This document shows, in pieces, positions 1 through 10,475 of a stretch of 64,000 nt of DNA. The stretch covers positions 146,014,190 through 146,078,189 of the forward strand of contig CAKMRJ010005523.1 in NCBI GenBank assembly GCA_928212115.1. Reading direction: 5' to 3'. The notes under the pieces are model-generated. The model made no database searches. It saw nothing but the letters and a program-made list of their open reading frames with translations, and had not been told where the DNA came from. The position numbers were made by a program, and so were the translations under genes. Origin of the DNA: Lactuca virosa. Its lineage: Eukaryota > Streptophyta > Magnoliopsida > Asterales > Asteraceae. How positions within the stretch are numbered: the first letter of the stretch is position 1; every line of letters starts with the position of its first letter.

Positions 1-2
1 TG

Positions 3-845
3 GGAACACAACTCGACATGAGCACTACCTACCACCCACAAACCGATGGTCAAAGTGAGCGAACTATTCAAACGCTTGAAGATATGCTTCGTGCATGCTT
101 GATAGACTTTGGAAGGTCGTGTGATACCCACTTGCCTTTAATTGAGTTTTCGTACAACAACAACTATCACTCAAGCATCAAAGTTGCTCCTTTTGAAGCC
201 TTATATGGACGTAAATGTAGATCACCGTTGTGTTGGGCTGAGGTAGGTAACACTCAGCTAGCAAGAGAACAGACACCAAGCAATGCATTAACAGGACCAG
301 AAATCATACGCCAAACGACAGAGAAGATAATTCAAATCAAAGCTCGACTTCAAGCATCACGAGACCGACAGAAGAGCTACGCTGATAAACGACGAAAGCC
401 CTTGGAATTCCGAGTCGGGGATCGGGTGTTGTTAAAAGTCTCTCCCTGGAAAGGGGTGATTCGTTTTGGGAAACGGGGAAAACTAAACTCACGGTACATT
501 GGACCATTCGAGATCCTTGCCCGAACCGGTCCAGTGGCTTATAGACTACAACTACCTGCTGAACTCAACAGTGTACACCCCGTGTTCCATGTTTCTAATT
601 TGAAGAAGTGCCTATCCGACGAAACTCTCGTCATTCCATTGGAAGAAATCGAAATCAACGAGAATCTCCTGTTCATCGAGGAACCAGTTGAAATCATGGA
701 CAGGGAAGTGAAGCGTACTAAGCAAAGTCGCATTCCGATTGTGAAAGTTCGGTGGAACGCGAAACATGGACCGGAATTCACATGGGAACGCGAAGACCAG
801 ATGAAGCAGAAGTACCCTCACCTATTCTCTCATTCTCAAATCTAG
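3..845 (+). CDS. Ty3 (gypsy) chromovirus polyprotein, C-terminal part: integrase end and chromodomain
   Basis: This is the 3' end of a retrotransposon polyprotein. The open frame already runs from base 3, so the Met at base 18 is internal, not a start. Near the N-terminus is the integrase core block HPQTDGQSER, whose Glu is the third residue of the DDE catalytic triad. It is followed by the LEDMLRAC helix and the GPF/PVAYRL block typical of plant Ty3 integrases. The last ~45 residues (VKVRW...GPEFTWEREDQ) look like the chromodomain-like tail of plant chromoviruses, thought to steer integration towards modified chromatin. No stop interrupts this part, unlike the copies further right. A polypurine tract and LTR follow directly. 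The 5' part lies outside the window, so whether the element is complete is unknown. Confidence 0.9.
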   Translation, partial: GTQLDMSTTYHPQTDGQSERTIQTLEDMLRACLIDFGRSCDTHLPLIEFSYNNNYHSSIKVAPFEALYGRKCRSPLCWAEVGNTQLAREQTPSNALTGPEIIRQTTEKIIQIKARLQASRDRQKSYADKRRKPLEFRVGDRVLLKVSPWKGVIRFGKRGKLNSRYIGPFEILARTGPVAYRLQLPAELNSVHPVFHVSNLKKCLSDETLVIPLEEIEINENLLFIEEPVEIMDREVKRTKQSRIPIVKVRWNAKHGPEFTWEREDQMKQKYPHLFSHSQI

Positions 846-880
846 CTTCAAAAAGAATTTCGGGACGAAATTCCCTCTAA

Positions 881-889
881 CGGGGGGGA
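881..889 (+). other. Polypurine tract of the first Ty3 element
   Basis: The run CGGGGGGGA lies immediately before TGATGTCACAAC, where the 3' LTR begins. A purine run at this place is the plus-strand primer used in reverse transcription. Confidence 0.7.
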
Positions 890-3567
890 TGATGTCACAA
901 CTAGGAATTCTGATGCTTTGTAAACAATTAACAAGGATAACATTGTAACTAAAACTTGAAAGCATGTATGATGCTTATTCAATGGCAACAAAATTCCATC
1001 AAACACTCTATACAAACACTCAAATAGTCAACAAAAGGTTGGAAACCCTAGAAATCCCGGTTTAAGTCCAATATGGACTAGGATTTCTTTATTAGGCCTA
1101 ATGGGTCAATTAACTTCCAACTTGACTATTTTGGGCTTAGAACTCTTAAATGGGCTCTTATTGGACCCACTCTCATGAGACTTAACCTTTTTGGGCCTTA
1201 TAAGCCTAAAATGGACTAGTTTATCTTTAATGGGCCTTATTGGGCCATAACAAATCCAATGAGCCTAATGGGTCATAAATCAATTCTTTTATACAAAAAT
1301 TGGGCCGTGAGCTACCCTAAGGGCCCAATGGGCCGTAAGTTTTCCTTATGGGCCTCATGAACTCGAGCCAAGGCAAGAATGGGCCAAAGTGATTCCTTTC
1401 TCCTTCCTTAGCCCATTTCGGCCCAAGCATAAAACAAAAAAAACAATAAAATAAGAGATTAAGGGGAGAGTTGACTTGGAGTGCCACCTCCACATTATCC
1501 CCCATGTAACCATGCAAATATCACATACATCCATGCACCTATCACCTCACACTCTCTCTTCTCCCTCCTCTCTTCTTGTTTCGGCCGAAGACACACCACA
1601 CACACAATACACAAAAAAAATTCTCTCCATTTCTCTCTAAGGCCATCTCCTTCCTTCCTTCAAGGAATTCTCGAAAATTTGGCTTGGATTCAAGAGTCTT
1701 CATCAAGTGTTGTCAATCTTTGGTAAGTCTTTACACATCCAAGCATCATAACTTCACTCTCTTGTTAGATCATTCCTTTAAACAAAGTTTTTGGTGTTTA
1801 TACTTTTAGAAATCTTCTTGAGTTCGAGATCTATTCAAGGAAGTTGCTAGGGCCAAAAATCACTTCATCTTTCCATCTCTATCTTCAAAACCGAACCCAC
1901 AAACCCAAGGTGAGTTCATACCCCTCTATTTTCGGTTTTCATATGATTTATGTGGGAGAATACAGGTAAAATGTGAAGATCTATGTGTATTTGTATGTTA
2001 TGTGTGATTTCTTGTGTTTATGTGGTAAATCTGTGCTAAAAATGAAAGATATTTCGAGATCTATATTTCAAAAAGGAAAAATATGTGATCTAGGATATAT
2101 TTCACTTAACATGTCAAGATAAACTACCATACAAAGTTTATAATAAACATACTACAACATAAAATTTATTATTGGACTATTTTTGATAAATAAACAAAAG
2201 ATGGGGAAAAAGATGTCATTCACGGTTTCTACAAGGATCAAAAGGTCAAAACAGCTAAAATAAGAGTTTTTATAAATATTAGGCTTTTTAAAGGACTAAA
2301 AATGTAAATTTTTGCCTAATGGGCTAAAATTTGGGCTTTTCGGCTATTTAGGCCCAAAAATGCGAAAAATCAAATTTAAGGGGGCTGAATTGGAAAATTT
2401 TCTCAAAAAAGGGGCTATAAACGTAAATAAACCTATTTCAGGGGTTAAAGTGGCCTTATTTATCAAAAGGGACTAAAAATGCAAAGATTTTGGATTTTGG
2501 GTAAAAGTTGTAAAAATTGCAAAAAGTGTGGATTTAAATGCAAATCTTTTAACTAAGCGGCTAAAACTGTCCAAAATAAAATTTTGGGCTTAAAACATTA
2601 TTTAATTAAGTGTTTAGGCCAAAAAATTTCAAGAAAAATAGTTCAAGGACCAAATATGTCATTTTTCATATCATAAAAAGGGCTAAAATTTGCCAACTTT
2701 ACCAAAATAAGGGCTGAATAGGTCAACTATATTTTTTGGTCAATTATGTTAATAATAAAATAATTGGGTCAAAATATACAAAACTTTATAACTTATGGGT
2801 TTAAATAGAAAAATATCTATTTTTATAAATCTATGAATCGTTAAAAAACAATTTGGTGATTATTACGACATATCGATTAAACAAATTTGCAACACTAATA
2901 CTATACAAAACAAGTAAACATTCTAACTGTTGGGCTTGAAAGATTCTAATCATGCTTATTGGGCCTTCGTGACCCATTAACATGACTTTTGGACCTAACA
3001 TAAATAATACATGTTATTGGGCTTCCTGTGACCCGATTACATGCTTAAGGGACCCTCAATGGCTTTTACATGCTATTGGGCCTCGGTGGCCCATTAGCAT
3101 TGCTAGTAAGGTCCAAATAAATCATATGCGAAATGGGCCAACGCGTCTTTCGTATACTCGACAGCCTTAAATAACATACGTAATTAGTAGGGCCTAGTAG
3201 TCCTCTTCTCCTCGTCTGTTAGGCTTACCTTTTATTCAAGTAAACAAAATCAGGTCGTTAATCAAGGTTAATCAAATTCATTTGGATTAAGTGAGTAATA
3301 ACGGGCGACACCAATAAGTGTCGGTCGTAGTCTGTAGTTATAATCAAAGTCTCCTGGAGGGAGAGCGAGAGTTTGTGTACCCACACCTAAGCTGTTCGCT
3401 ACAGTTAGACTCGGCCAGTCTAGGGTGACAAAATCTTAAGATCAAATTCCGACGTTCACTAGAATGCCAAGACAGACGAACTAGTCATTATCATGCATGG
3501 TTATAACGACTCACATAGAGATCCAATACCATCTAAGTAATCATGGGAAATCATATTCATTCGCTGT
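890..3567 (+). mobile_element. Truncated 3' LTR of the first Ty3 element
   Basis: The LTR starts right after the polypurine tract. It is rich in GGGCC/GGCCCA words between about 1080 and 1400 and again at 2930-3150. Two landmarks recur in the large LTR at 45465-48507: the string AAGGTGAGTTCATACCCCT near 1907, and the gagagcg block near 3360. This supports its identity as a long LTR of a related Ty3 family. It has no recognisable CA end. At about 3568 it runs into reverse-oriented Copia leader sequence, so it is truncated there. Short open frames inside it show no recognisable protein and are not annotated. The breakpoint is placed by homology and is uncertain by some tens of bases. Confidence 0.65.
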
Positions 3568-5132
3568 GACGATTTACCAATTTCCACCATGAAAAACGAA
3601 AATGAATTTTAGGTTTTAAATGAATTGAAATTCCTAGATTCTTTGAGATTCAATGAACTTTTCAATGGCATGTTTAAATCTCGATTATGCTCTTCAAGTT
3701 TGTGACTGGGATGCCGAGGATCACAAACAAGGTGTGAATAACCATGCAAATGTGCTTGGTACTCTCAATGTCATTTATCACCTAATCAATGTGCCGGTTA
3801 ACCACACACGCTCCATTGATCTATGACAAACATCGAGCTACCATTTGCCACCCTTACTAGTCCAATGTTAGTGTGTCTGTTAACCACACACGCTCCACTA
3901 ACGACTTGGTAAGGTGCAAAGTGCAATTTCATGGGTTAGCATCAAATTCATATTTTTCCTAAGTAACTAAGATTGGGAATTTGTAAGACATTTAGTTACT
4001 TAAACTATTCATTATACTTTAATTGAGAATGTCCTATCCTACCCGTTCGGCTAACGACCCTCCACCAATCAAGGAAGTGTTGGGTGAGAGTGGACACCCA
4101 TTAAACCACCATTTTATAGGCAGTAAACTTATACCCCTTATAGTTTGGCTTCGTGAATGAGGCATACTAAAGGTAAGATTGACTTGTCTTATTTATATAT
4201 ATATATATAGATATATATATATATATATTATATAAATTATTAAGGTTTTAACATTATAATAGTATAAGGGTGTATTTTAAACAACTTTTAAAATACTAGA
4301 TGGTTTTATCTGTTAATAAATTATACTCTTAATTTAATTAAACTGAAACCATGTCATTATGGAATTATTAATATTTTTTAATTAAACACTTCAATTAATT
4401 TAATAAAGTCCATAAGGTGTAATTTGAACTATTCAAAAACATCAAGGTTCTAAATTAAAATTCAAAATTAAAAACTATTTTTAGTTTTTTAATTTATGAA
4501 CCCAAGAGTTACCCTTTTAATTACAAGAGTTTCTTAATTTGAGACTTTTCAAATACCAAAACTTGAGGGCAAGTTTTGTAACTCTTCAAAACTTTTGGTT
4601 TTCCATAACTTATGAGTTAATGTGTTTTTTATGAAAAAACTTTTCATGTTCCATAACTTGAGGACAAGTTATGGAACTCATTAAAGAGCATTTAGATCAA
4701 TATTTTAACAAATAAAATTTATCATATATTGTATCTATGATATAGTTAAACTCATAAGTCAAGACAATTCATATCAACAATTTACAAGAAATTAGCCTAT
4801 CATATAAACCAATACAAATCTTGAAATTTTGACAATTATCTTTTAATTGGATGAGGATGATCACTACCATATCAAAAAAACAGATTTTATGATATAAAAC
4901 AGTTTGTGGTAATGTTCCTAATCCAATTCTGGCCAAAAACCCCGAAAAACTGCAATCTGATCACCCAACTCGTCGAGCCCAACTATGGACTCGTCGAGTT
5001 ACAAAAACCAACCTACTCGTCGAGTCCAATCATGTACTCGTCGAGTAGGTTCTGTCAGAACATTTTTTCAACTTTGAAAAATAATACAACAACATCAATA
5101 CAATAGAAAACAATCATAGGCTCTGATACCAC
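3568..5132 (-). mobile_element. Reverse-oriented Copia retrotransposon leader (5' untranslated internal region)
   Basis: Read on the minus strand, this follows a Copia LTR and PBS and carries the same leader blocks as 58233-59220 and 59994-61260. Shared blocks include the stretch around TAAGGGGGGTATAAG, the CCACCGCTTCC stretch, and the repeated unit GGAGCGTGTGTGGTTAACC (here reversed, near 3800 and 3880). It also holds a cluster of ACTCGTCGAGT motifs at about 4960-5050. No gag-pol frame follows. The element stops at about 3568, so only its 5' end survives. An AT-dinucleotide run lies at about 4192-4228. Confidence 0.75.
5119..5131 (-). other. Primer binding site (initiator tRNA-Met), Copia, minus strand
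   Basis: On the minus strand the sequence is TGGTATCAGAGCC, one base after the LTR end. It is complementary to the 3' end of plant initiator tRNA-Met and fixes the orientation and LTR boundary. Confidence 0.9.
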
Positions 5133-5655
5133 TGTTGGGTTTTGTATACTACAACATCTTATGGTGCACATACAACCCTAAATGCTTTGGATCTAAGTTT
5201 TCTCTAATTATACATGCAATATTGTTTCCAAAGCATTAAGCCTACAACTAGCATATAATTGACATAAACAACATAAAAGTAAGTTATAGAATTACCTCTT
5301 TATGTAGCTTGTAGAACTTGTTGTATTTGACCTTTAAGAACTTAGCACCTCAAGTGTGATACCTCAAATGGTTCACAAACACCATGAACAAAGGAGGGCA
5401 TTTGAGAGAGAGTATGGAGCACACTAAAATCAGTTATATCTCTTCCTAGAAGACTTGCACACGATTTTGGGCTTTAGAGGTTACATATGTAGTGTAGGAA
5501 TCCAAGAGTCATGGGTAAACCCTTATCCATACACTTGGGTTATGATCCATATTTCATGTGGGCTAACTCTTCATGGATACTTACATAAACTTAACCCATC
5601 ATGGATCATATCCCAAACAATATATATATATATATATATAATATATATATATTAT

Positions 5656-5688
<33 letters not shown>

Positions 5689-5960
5689 TGCTGATTTACA
5701 TAATCAGTCACCGTTAATTTAATTAGTCTCTTTTGATCACTAAATTAATTCCAAATGAATTCTTGATCAATACTAATTAAATCATATGATTTCATATTAA
5801 TATATTAGAACTTATAATATATTAATAAATCATAAATAACCTCTTTCTCAAATATCCATCCTATCAGATTGTTCTGGTGAAGGCAACCCAAATGGACCAT
5901 GCTACTCTCGGGTCAAGTACATACCAATTATAGTTATGAGCTTAGACACCTAATCCAACA
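5133..5960 (-). mobile_element. Copia 5' LTR (reverse orientation)
   Basis: Read on the minus strand, the LTR begins TGTTGGATTAGGTGTC and ends ACCCAACA next to the PBS, giving 828 bp with TG...CA ends and a short TGTTGG/CCAACA terminal inversion. The opening resembles the LTR starts at 57445 and 59221 (TGTTGGATTAGTGTC and TGTTGGATAAGGTG). It contains a TA-repeat stretch at about 5617-5690. The flank at 5961 onwards is a different, Ty3-type LTR, so the Copia element is inserted into that LTR. Confidence 0.85.
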
Positions 5961-7646
5961 CATATAACGCACGCAAGATTCGAACATACATCTAACATCC
6001 TAACACAAAACCATGGGACGACATTGGTGCCTTCGACCTGCTAAACCCAGTGAGGAAACTCACCTCAAATGCTGAATCTCACAGAAAGAAATCCTTAGCT
6101 GTTGCCCTGACGACTCCCTGAGCTATCAATACAAAATAAAACCCAATCAATATCCAATACTCCATACTTGGGTTAAAATAACCATTTTACCCCTGGCCCA
6201 ATTTGATCCAAGACTAAGGCCTAAATCCACAATATAAAAGACCAACAATAACTAATCTTCCATGGCCCACTTGTGGCCCACATATGGTCCAATTTTCCAA
6301 ATTGCTCCTAAACCCATCCAATGGGCCTTACCCTTAAGCCCAATAATTTACTTAGTCCAAAAGCATGTTTTCAGATGGCCCACGAAGGCCCAAAGCAACT
6401 GGGTCCAAGAAATGGCCCAAACCGAGGCCCAAAGGTGCGAAGCCCCACTCCGACTGAGTACACAGGGCATACTCAGCGTTACGCTGCGCGTACATGCTTG
6501 ATGGCTTGTACGCTGCGCACACTCCTCTATTAAGCCAACTTTTGCCATTAAGCACTTAAGGCTTAGCCCAAAGGTCCAAACCACAGATCTGAGTCTTAAT
6601 CTATGTCTAGACCCATAAAGTCACTGACTTGGTGACTTTGCATGCCCCAAATGAACCCAACTCAAAATATAACATTCTACTTCCATGAAAATGGCCCTAA
6701 CTCATGCATGAATGGATCTAGACCTCAAAGATGGCAACTTTATGACTCTAGGACCAAAATAACACCAAGAGTGGCAACTCTAAGCTTCAAAAATGATAAT
6801 AATCCACAAGATCTCATCTATGGAACCAAAAAGAACCAAAAACTCATACATGCTAGAACTAAGCCAACAATGAACAAGGTTCAAGCTTTTTACCTCAAAC
6901 AAGATGAAAATGAAGCACATAATCCAGATGTATTAGCTCATCCTTGATTCACAACCTTGCATCCAACTTCGTCTTCTTGGAAATGACCCAAAAACACTAA
7001 AATGCACATCATGAGCTCAAAATCACAACCATGGAGGCTTAGAGATGATTTCTAGGGTTTTGGGAACTTGGAGTATGGTATAAGGACCAACCAAAAAGAC
7101 TTAATGAGATTATATAGGGTACATCATCGAAATTAGGGTTTTCATTAAAATGTACGTACGCCCTGCGTAGACCATTGTATGCCCCGCGTACGTGCCCGAA
7201 AGCGCGATCCTGCTTCGCATCTGTACGCCCTATGTACACCATTATACGCCCTACATAACGGCTTTAGAACTAGTACGCCACGCGTACATATATGTACACC
7301 CCGTGTACTGCTTAACCCTTTAACCCTAATATACTCCGAAGGTCATAACTTCTTTGTTACAAACCCGATTCCGACGATCCTTATATCCATGAAAAGGTAA
7401 CAAGAAGCTCTACACTTTAATCAACTTATACTTGCCTCAGCATTTCCCGAACATCATTCAATTTCCATAAAAGCTTGAGCTGACAAATTACCGAAATACC
7501 CTTTAACTCCAAAACGCAAACCGAATACCCGGATCATCCACCTCCAAAAGAGCCCAAAACTAACTTCTTCAAGGGTCCTAATCCTGCTAATATCTAATCC
7601 TTGATCACCACCCCGAAATGGAAACGATCTGAAACAGGGTGTTATA
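5961..7646 (-). mobile_element. Reverse-oriented Ty3-type LTR fragment (family IV)
   Basis: On the minus strand this starts TATAACACCCTG at 7646, resembling the TGTAACACCC start of elements I/II with a changed second base. Towards 6000-6080 it contains the counterpart of the CAGCAT..GAGGTGAGTTTCC block found near the end of LTRs I and II, and a TAAAATGG.TATTTTA block. The lower-coordinate end is cut by the Copia LTR. It has its own cluster of near-palindromes TACGC-N3-GCGTA at 7157-7300, and related words near 6475-6525. Open frames inside (for example 6262-6501 and 6642-6947) look non-coding. Confidence 0.6.
7157..7300. repeat. Cluster of TACGC-N3-GCGTA near-palindromes in LTR IV
   Basis: TACGCCCTGCGTA lies at 7157-7169, TATGCCCCGCGTA at 7178-7190 and TACGCCACGCGTA at 7274-7286. 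Degenerate versions (TACGCCCTATGTA, TACACCCCGTGTA) lie between and after them. The arms are self-complementary around a 3-base centre. Confidence 0.7.
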
Positions 7647-8699
7647 ATACAAAACTATTATACTTTTAAAATTTGTATTTGATTCTTATACCAAATCTAA
7701 CTCCATTTTAAGAGGAAAATGGAAGAGATTATACCTCCTTGATGTTAAGCGCCCAACTTCAAACTCTAGCTTCTTCTTATTCATCAAGTTTGCTCTAAAT
7801 CTCCATGGAAGCGTGAGAGTTCATCCATAGGAGATTTCCTCTTCTCCGAATCATGCTTTTCTCCCCAAATGGAGAGAACCCCTACTAGATTTTTTTTTCA
7901 ATTCATGGCAAAACTAGTCCCCTACGTCATTTTAGTTCAAGAATTTATTACTATTTCAGGTAACTTTTTAATCAAACTTCCATATTTATCATAAAATCCC
8001 CATAATCATCTTTTATCGACTAAATGATCATCGACTAGGTCAACTCTAAACATACAAGTTTAAATAATTGACAATTCTAGTCCCATATTTTATTTTTTGT
8101 ACCTTTTTAGGTTAAAAATACTTACTCTTATGAAACAGCCTCATCATATATAAGACTCTTGATATTTAACATATATTTTATTTATTTATTTATATAGTAT
8201 TTTATATTTTATATGTTTTCACTTTAAAAGGGAAAAACTTATACATGAACTTACAACCAACCAACATTGATGGTCAATTTTAAGGTTAATTAAGGTGAAA
8301 CATTGTCCTTACTATATAATGCCATTATGCCATAATCCAAATATTTTCATGGTATTAAGAAGTGACAATATAGATTATAGAAGGACATTATCATTGGGTC
8401 CTAACTTTTCCATTATGAGATCTAAATCATTTACTAAGAAGGCACCAATATCAACAAAATTTACAAAGTCAACGTATCCACATCTATAGCTTATTGTTTG
8501 AGATTTGGAGAAACTTACCCGATGATGCATCTTAATTGTGAACATTCTTGGTTTACCATCTGTTTAGTAGATAAACTCAAACAAACAATCTCAACTCAAG
8601 CAATAATACAAAACTAAAAACACTCATTATCAGAACCCATATTCAATTTACCATACATCGGTTGCAAGTTTAATTCGTTAACTTATGCACTGATAATAT
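7647..8699. other. Stretch without a recognised gene
   Basis: AT-rich sequence without a coding signal I can support. The open frame at 8295-8489 resembles nothing I know. Part of this may be retrotransposon leader belonging to the reversed LTR at 5961-7646, but I see no PBS or coding block to prove it. Confidence 0.5.
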
Positions 8700-9030
8700 T
8701 TTTGTATGTTTTGTTTTGATTACATACTATGATCATAGTATGTTTACATTGTTTTTGAAATTGATGATGTTCCGGGATATGAGATTAGTAACTTTAAAAA
8801 TAATAAAAATTTTGGATCGTATTTTTGGGATGTTACAAGTTGGTATCAGAGCTTTGGTTTGAGAGATTCAGACATACTCTCGGGTGTGTCTGAACTCAAA
8901 TCGAGGGTTTGGTAGGTTTTTATAAGAAAAATATTTCTTTTAAAACTAACGATTTTTATAAAAGGCAAGGGGTGTGATGCATGCAATCGACCGAGCTCAA
9001 ATAAGTTTTTCCCAAGATACCCATAAATGT
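8700..9030 (+). mobile_element. Remnant of a Ty3 LTR end with PBS and leader
   Basis: The sequence ends an LTR with the same GTATTTTTGGGATGTTACA block as elements I and II (LTR end at 8837). It continues with a PBS (TGGTATCAGAGC at 8841-8852) and the leader words GATGCATGCAATCGACC and GAGCTCAAATAAG, also seen at 20540 and 50930. The upstream LTR is too diverged to delimit, and nothing of gag follows. It is a short relic of the same Ty3 group. Confidence 0.75.
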
Positions 9031-9928
9031 TATCTACTCTAATGTAAGTTTAATTCATTACCACCAACTCTAATGTTCCACATTGGCAACGCCAATGACA
9101 AAATCACACATTTTGAAGTTCAAATAACATGATCTCAAGTAACCATGGTATTTTTTTTCAAGAATATCTATAATGTTTAATCACAAACCTTGGGGGATGA
9201 TACTTGAAATTAACCCTTTCTTTTGGGTGAATAAGTAAATTATATTAAGACATATATAAGGAAAAATAACGTAAATACCCTCATGCGACTTGAACAGACA
9301 TATGGCAAATGGAGTAAAGAGGGAATGATCAAAGATTGATAATATAACTTCGATTAAGGACCATCTTTGCAACAAACAAAACCTTTGGACTAAAGGTATT
9401 ATATTAGGTACAAATTCGGAAACCAAACATGCATGTAATTTACTCTAAATCTAATATCCGATATTTTTGGTACCTAAAATTTATCTACTCTAATGTAAGT
9501 TTAATTCATTACCACCAACTCTAATGTTCCACATTGGCAACGCCATTGACAAAATCACACATTTTGAAGTTCAAATAACATGATCTCAAGTAACCATGGT
9601 ATTTTTTTCTAGAATCTATAATGTTTAATCACAAACCTTGGGGATGATACTTGAAATTAACCCTTTCTTTTAGGTGAATAAGTAAATCATATTAAGACAT
9701 ATATAAGGAAAAATTACGTAAATACCCTCATGCGACTTGAACAGACATATGGCAAATGGAGTAAAGAGGGAAGGATCAAACATTGATAATATAACTTCGA
9801 TTAAGGACCATCTTTGCAACAAACAAAACCTTTGGACTAAAGGTATTATATTAGGTACAAATTCGGAAACCAAACATGCATGTAATTTACTCAAAATCTA
9901 ATATCCGATATTTTTGGGACCTAAATTT
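9031..9928. repeat. Tandem duplication, two units of about 450 bp
   Basis: Unit 1 (from 9031) and unit 2 (from 9482) both start TATCTACTCTAATGTAAG and stay nearly identical through GACATATGGCAAATGGAG and the TTTGGACTAAAGG stretch, with few single-base and short indel differences. The frames 9181-9426 and 9670-9894 on the minus strand are the same non-coding stretch read twice. Confidence 0.9.
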
Positions 9929-10475
9929 ATAATATGAGGTTTGAACACTACTAATATCTACAATCAATTAACTAAAGAAAATTGAAATGAGTTGGTATTA
10001 CAATTACATAAGTATTTGTTTATTATTATTATATGCTCAATGTGATTATCTCCATCTCCATGATTCGTGTATCTAGAATTTAATTAGATAATATTTAATA
10101 TTTAACAACACGTAAAAGTTTGAATTCAATTTAAATACAGATTGCAATTAGTTATTATATGGAAATCTTCCGTACATGTATATGTGTATCTCCATAGGGC
10201 ATTTTCGTCCAATGGGAAAAAAATATTTGTTATTAAATAACCGATATACATGGTATGTATTTAAATTTAACTTAAAATATAACATTCAATGAGATATATG
10301 TTAAGAAAGTTTAAATTAATTACTTATTTATTTCAAAATTTAGAATATTTTGCATGCATGAGGCTATATATACCCTTAACCCACACCACAATCTTTTCGC
10401 TTTAATGATATCTCGTTTAATTTTATTCCCTTTCATAAACCCTTTCCTTTGATTCTCTTCCGTTTTCAGTTACAA
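9929..10475 (+). promoter_or_regulatory. Upstream region of the Pumilio gene with TATA box
   Basis: AT-rich upstream sequence. CTATATATA at 10364-10372 lies about 104 bp before the chosen ATG and is a good plant TATA box. The 5' leader would therefore be about 70-80 bases and pyrimidine-rich (CCTTTCCTTTGATTCTCTTCC). No other element is claimed. Confidence 0.5.

Noticed and set aside
4906..5106. 66-aa frame in reversed Copia leader
   Set aside because: It is on the strand opposite to the element and consists of the palindrome cluster.
6642..6947. 101-aa frame inside LTR IV
   Set aside because: No domain resemblance, and the LTR of a reversed element explains the sequence.
10449..10475. Upstream ATG as start of the Pumilio protein
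   Set aside because: The added residues are hydrophobic leader translation, and the MENGS start at 10476 fits the family better; not fully excluded.
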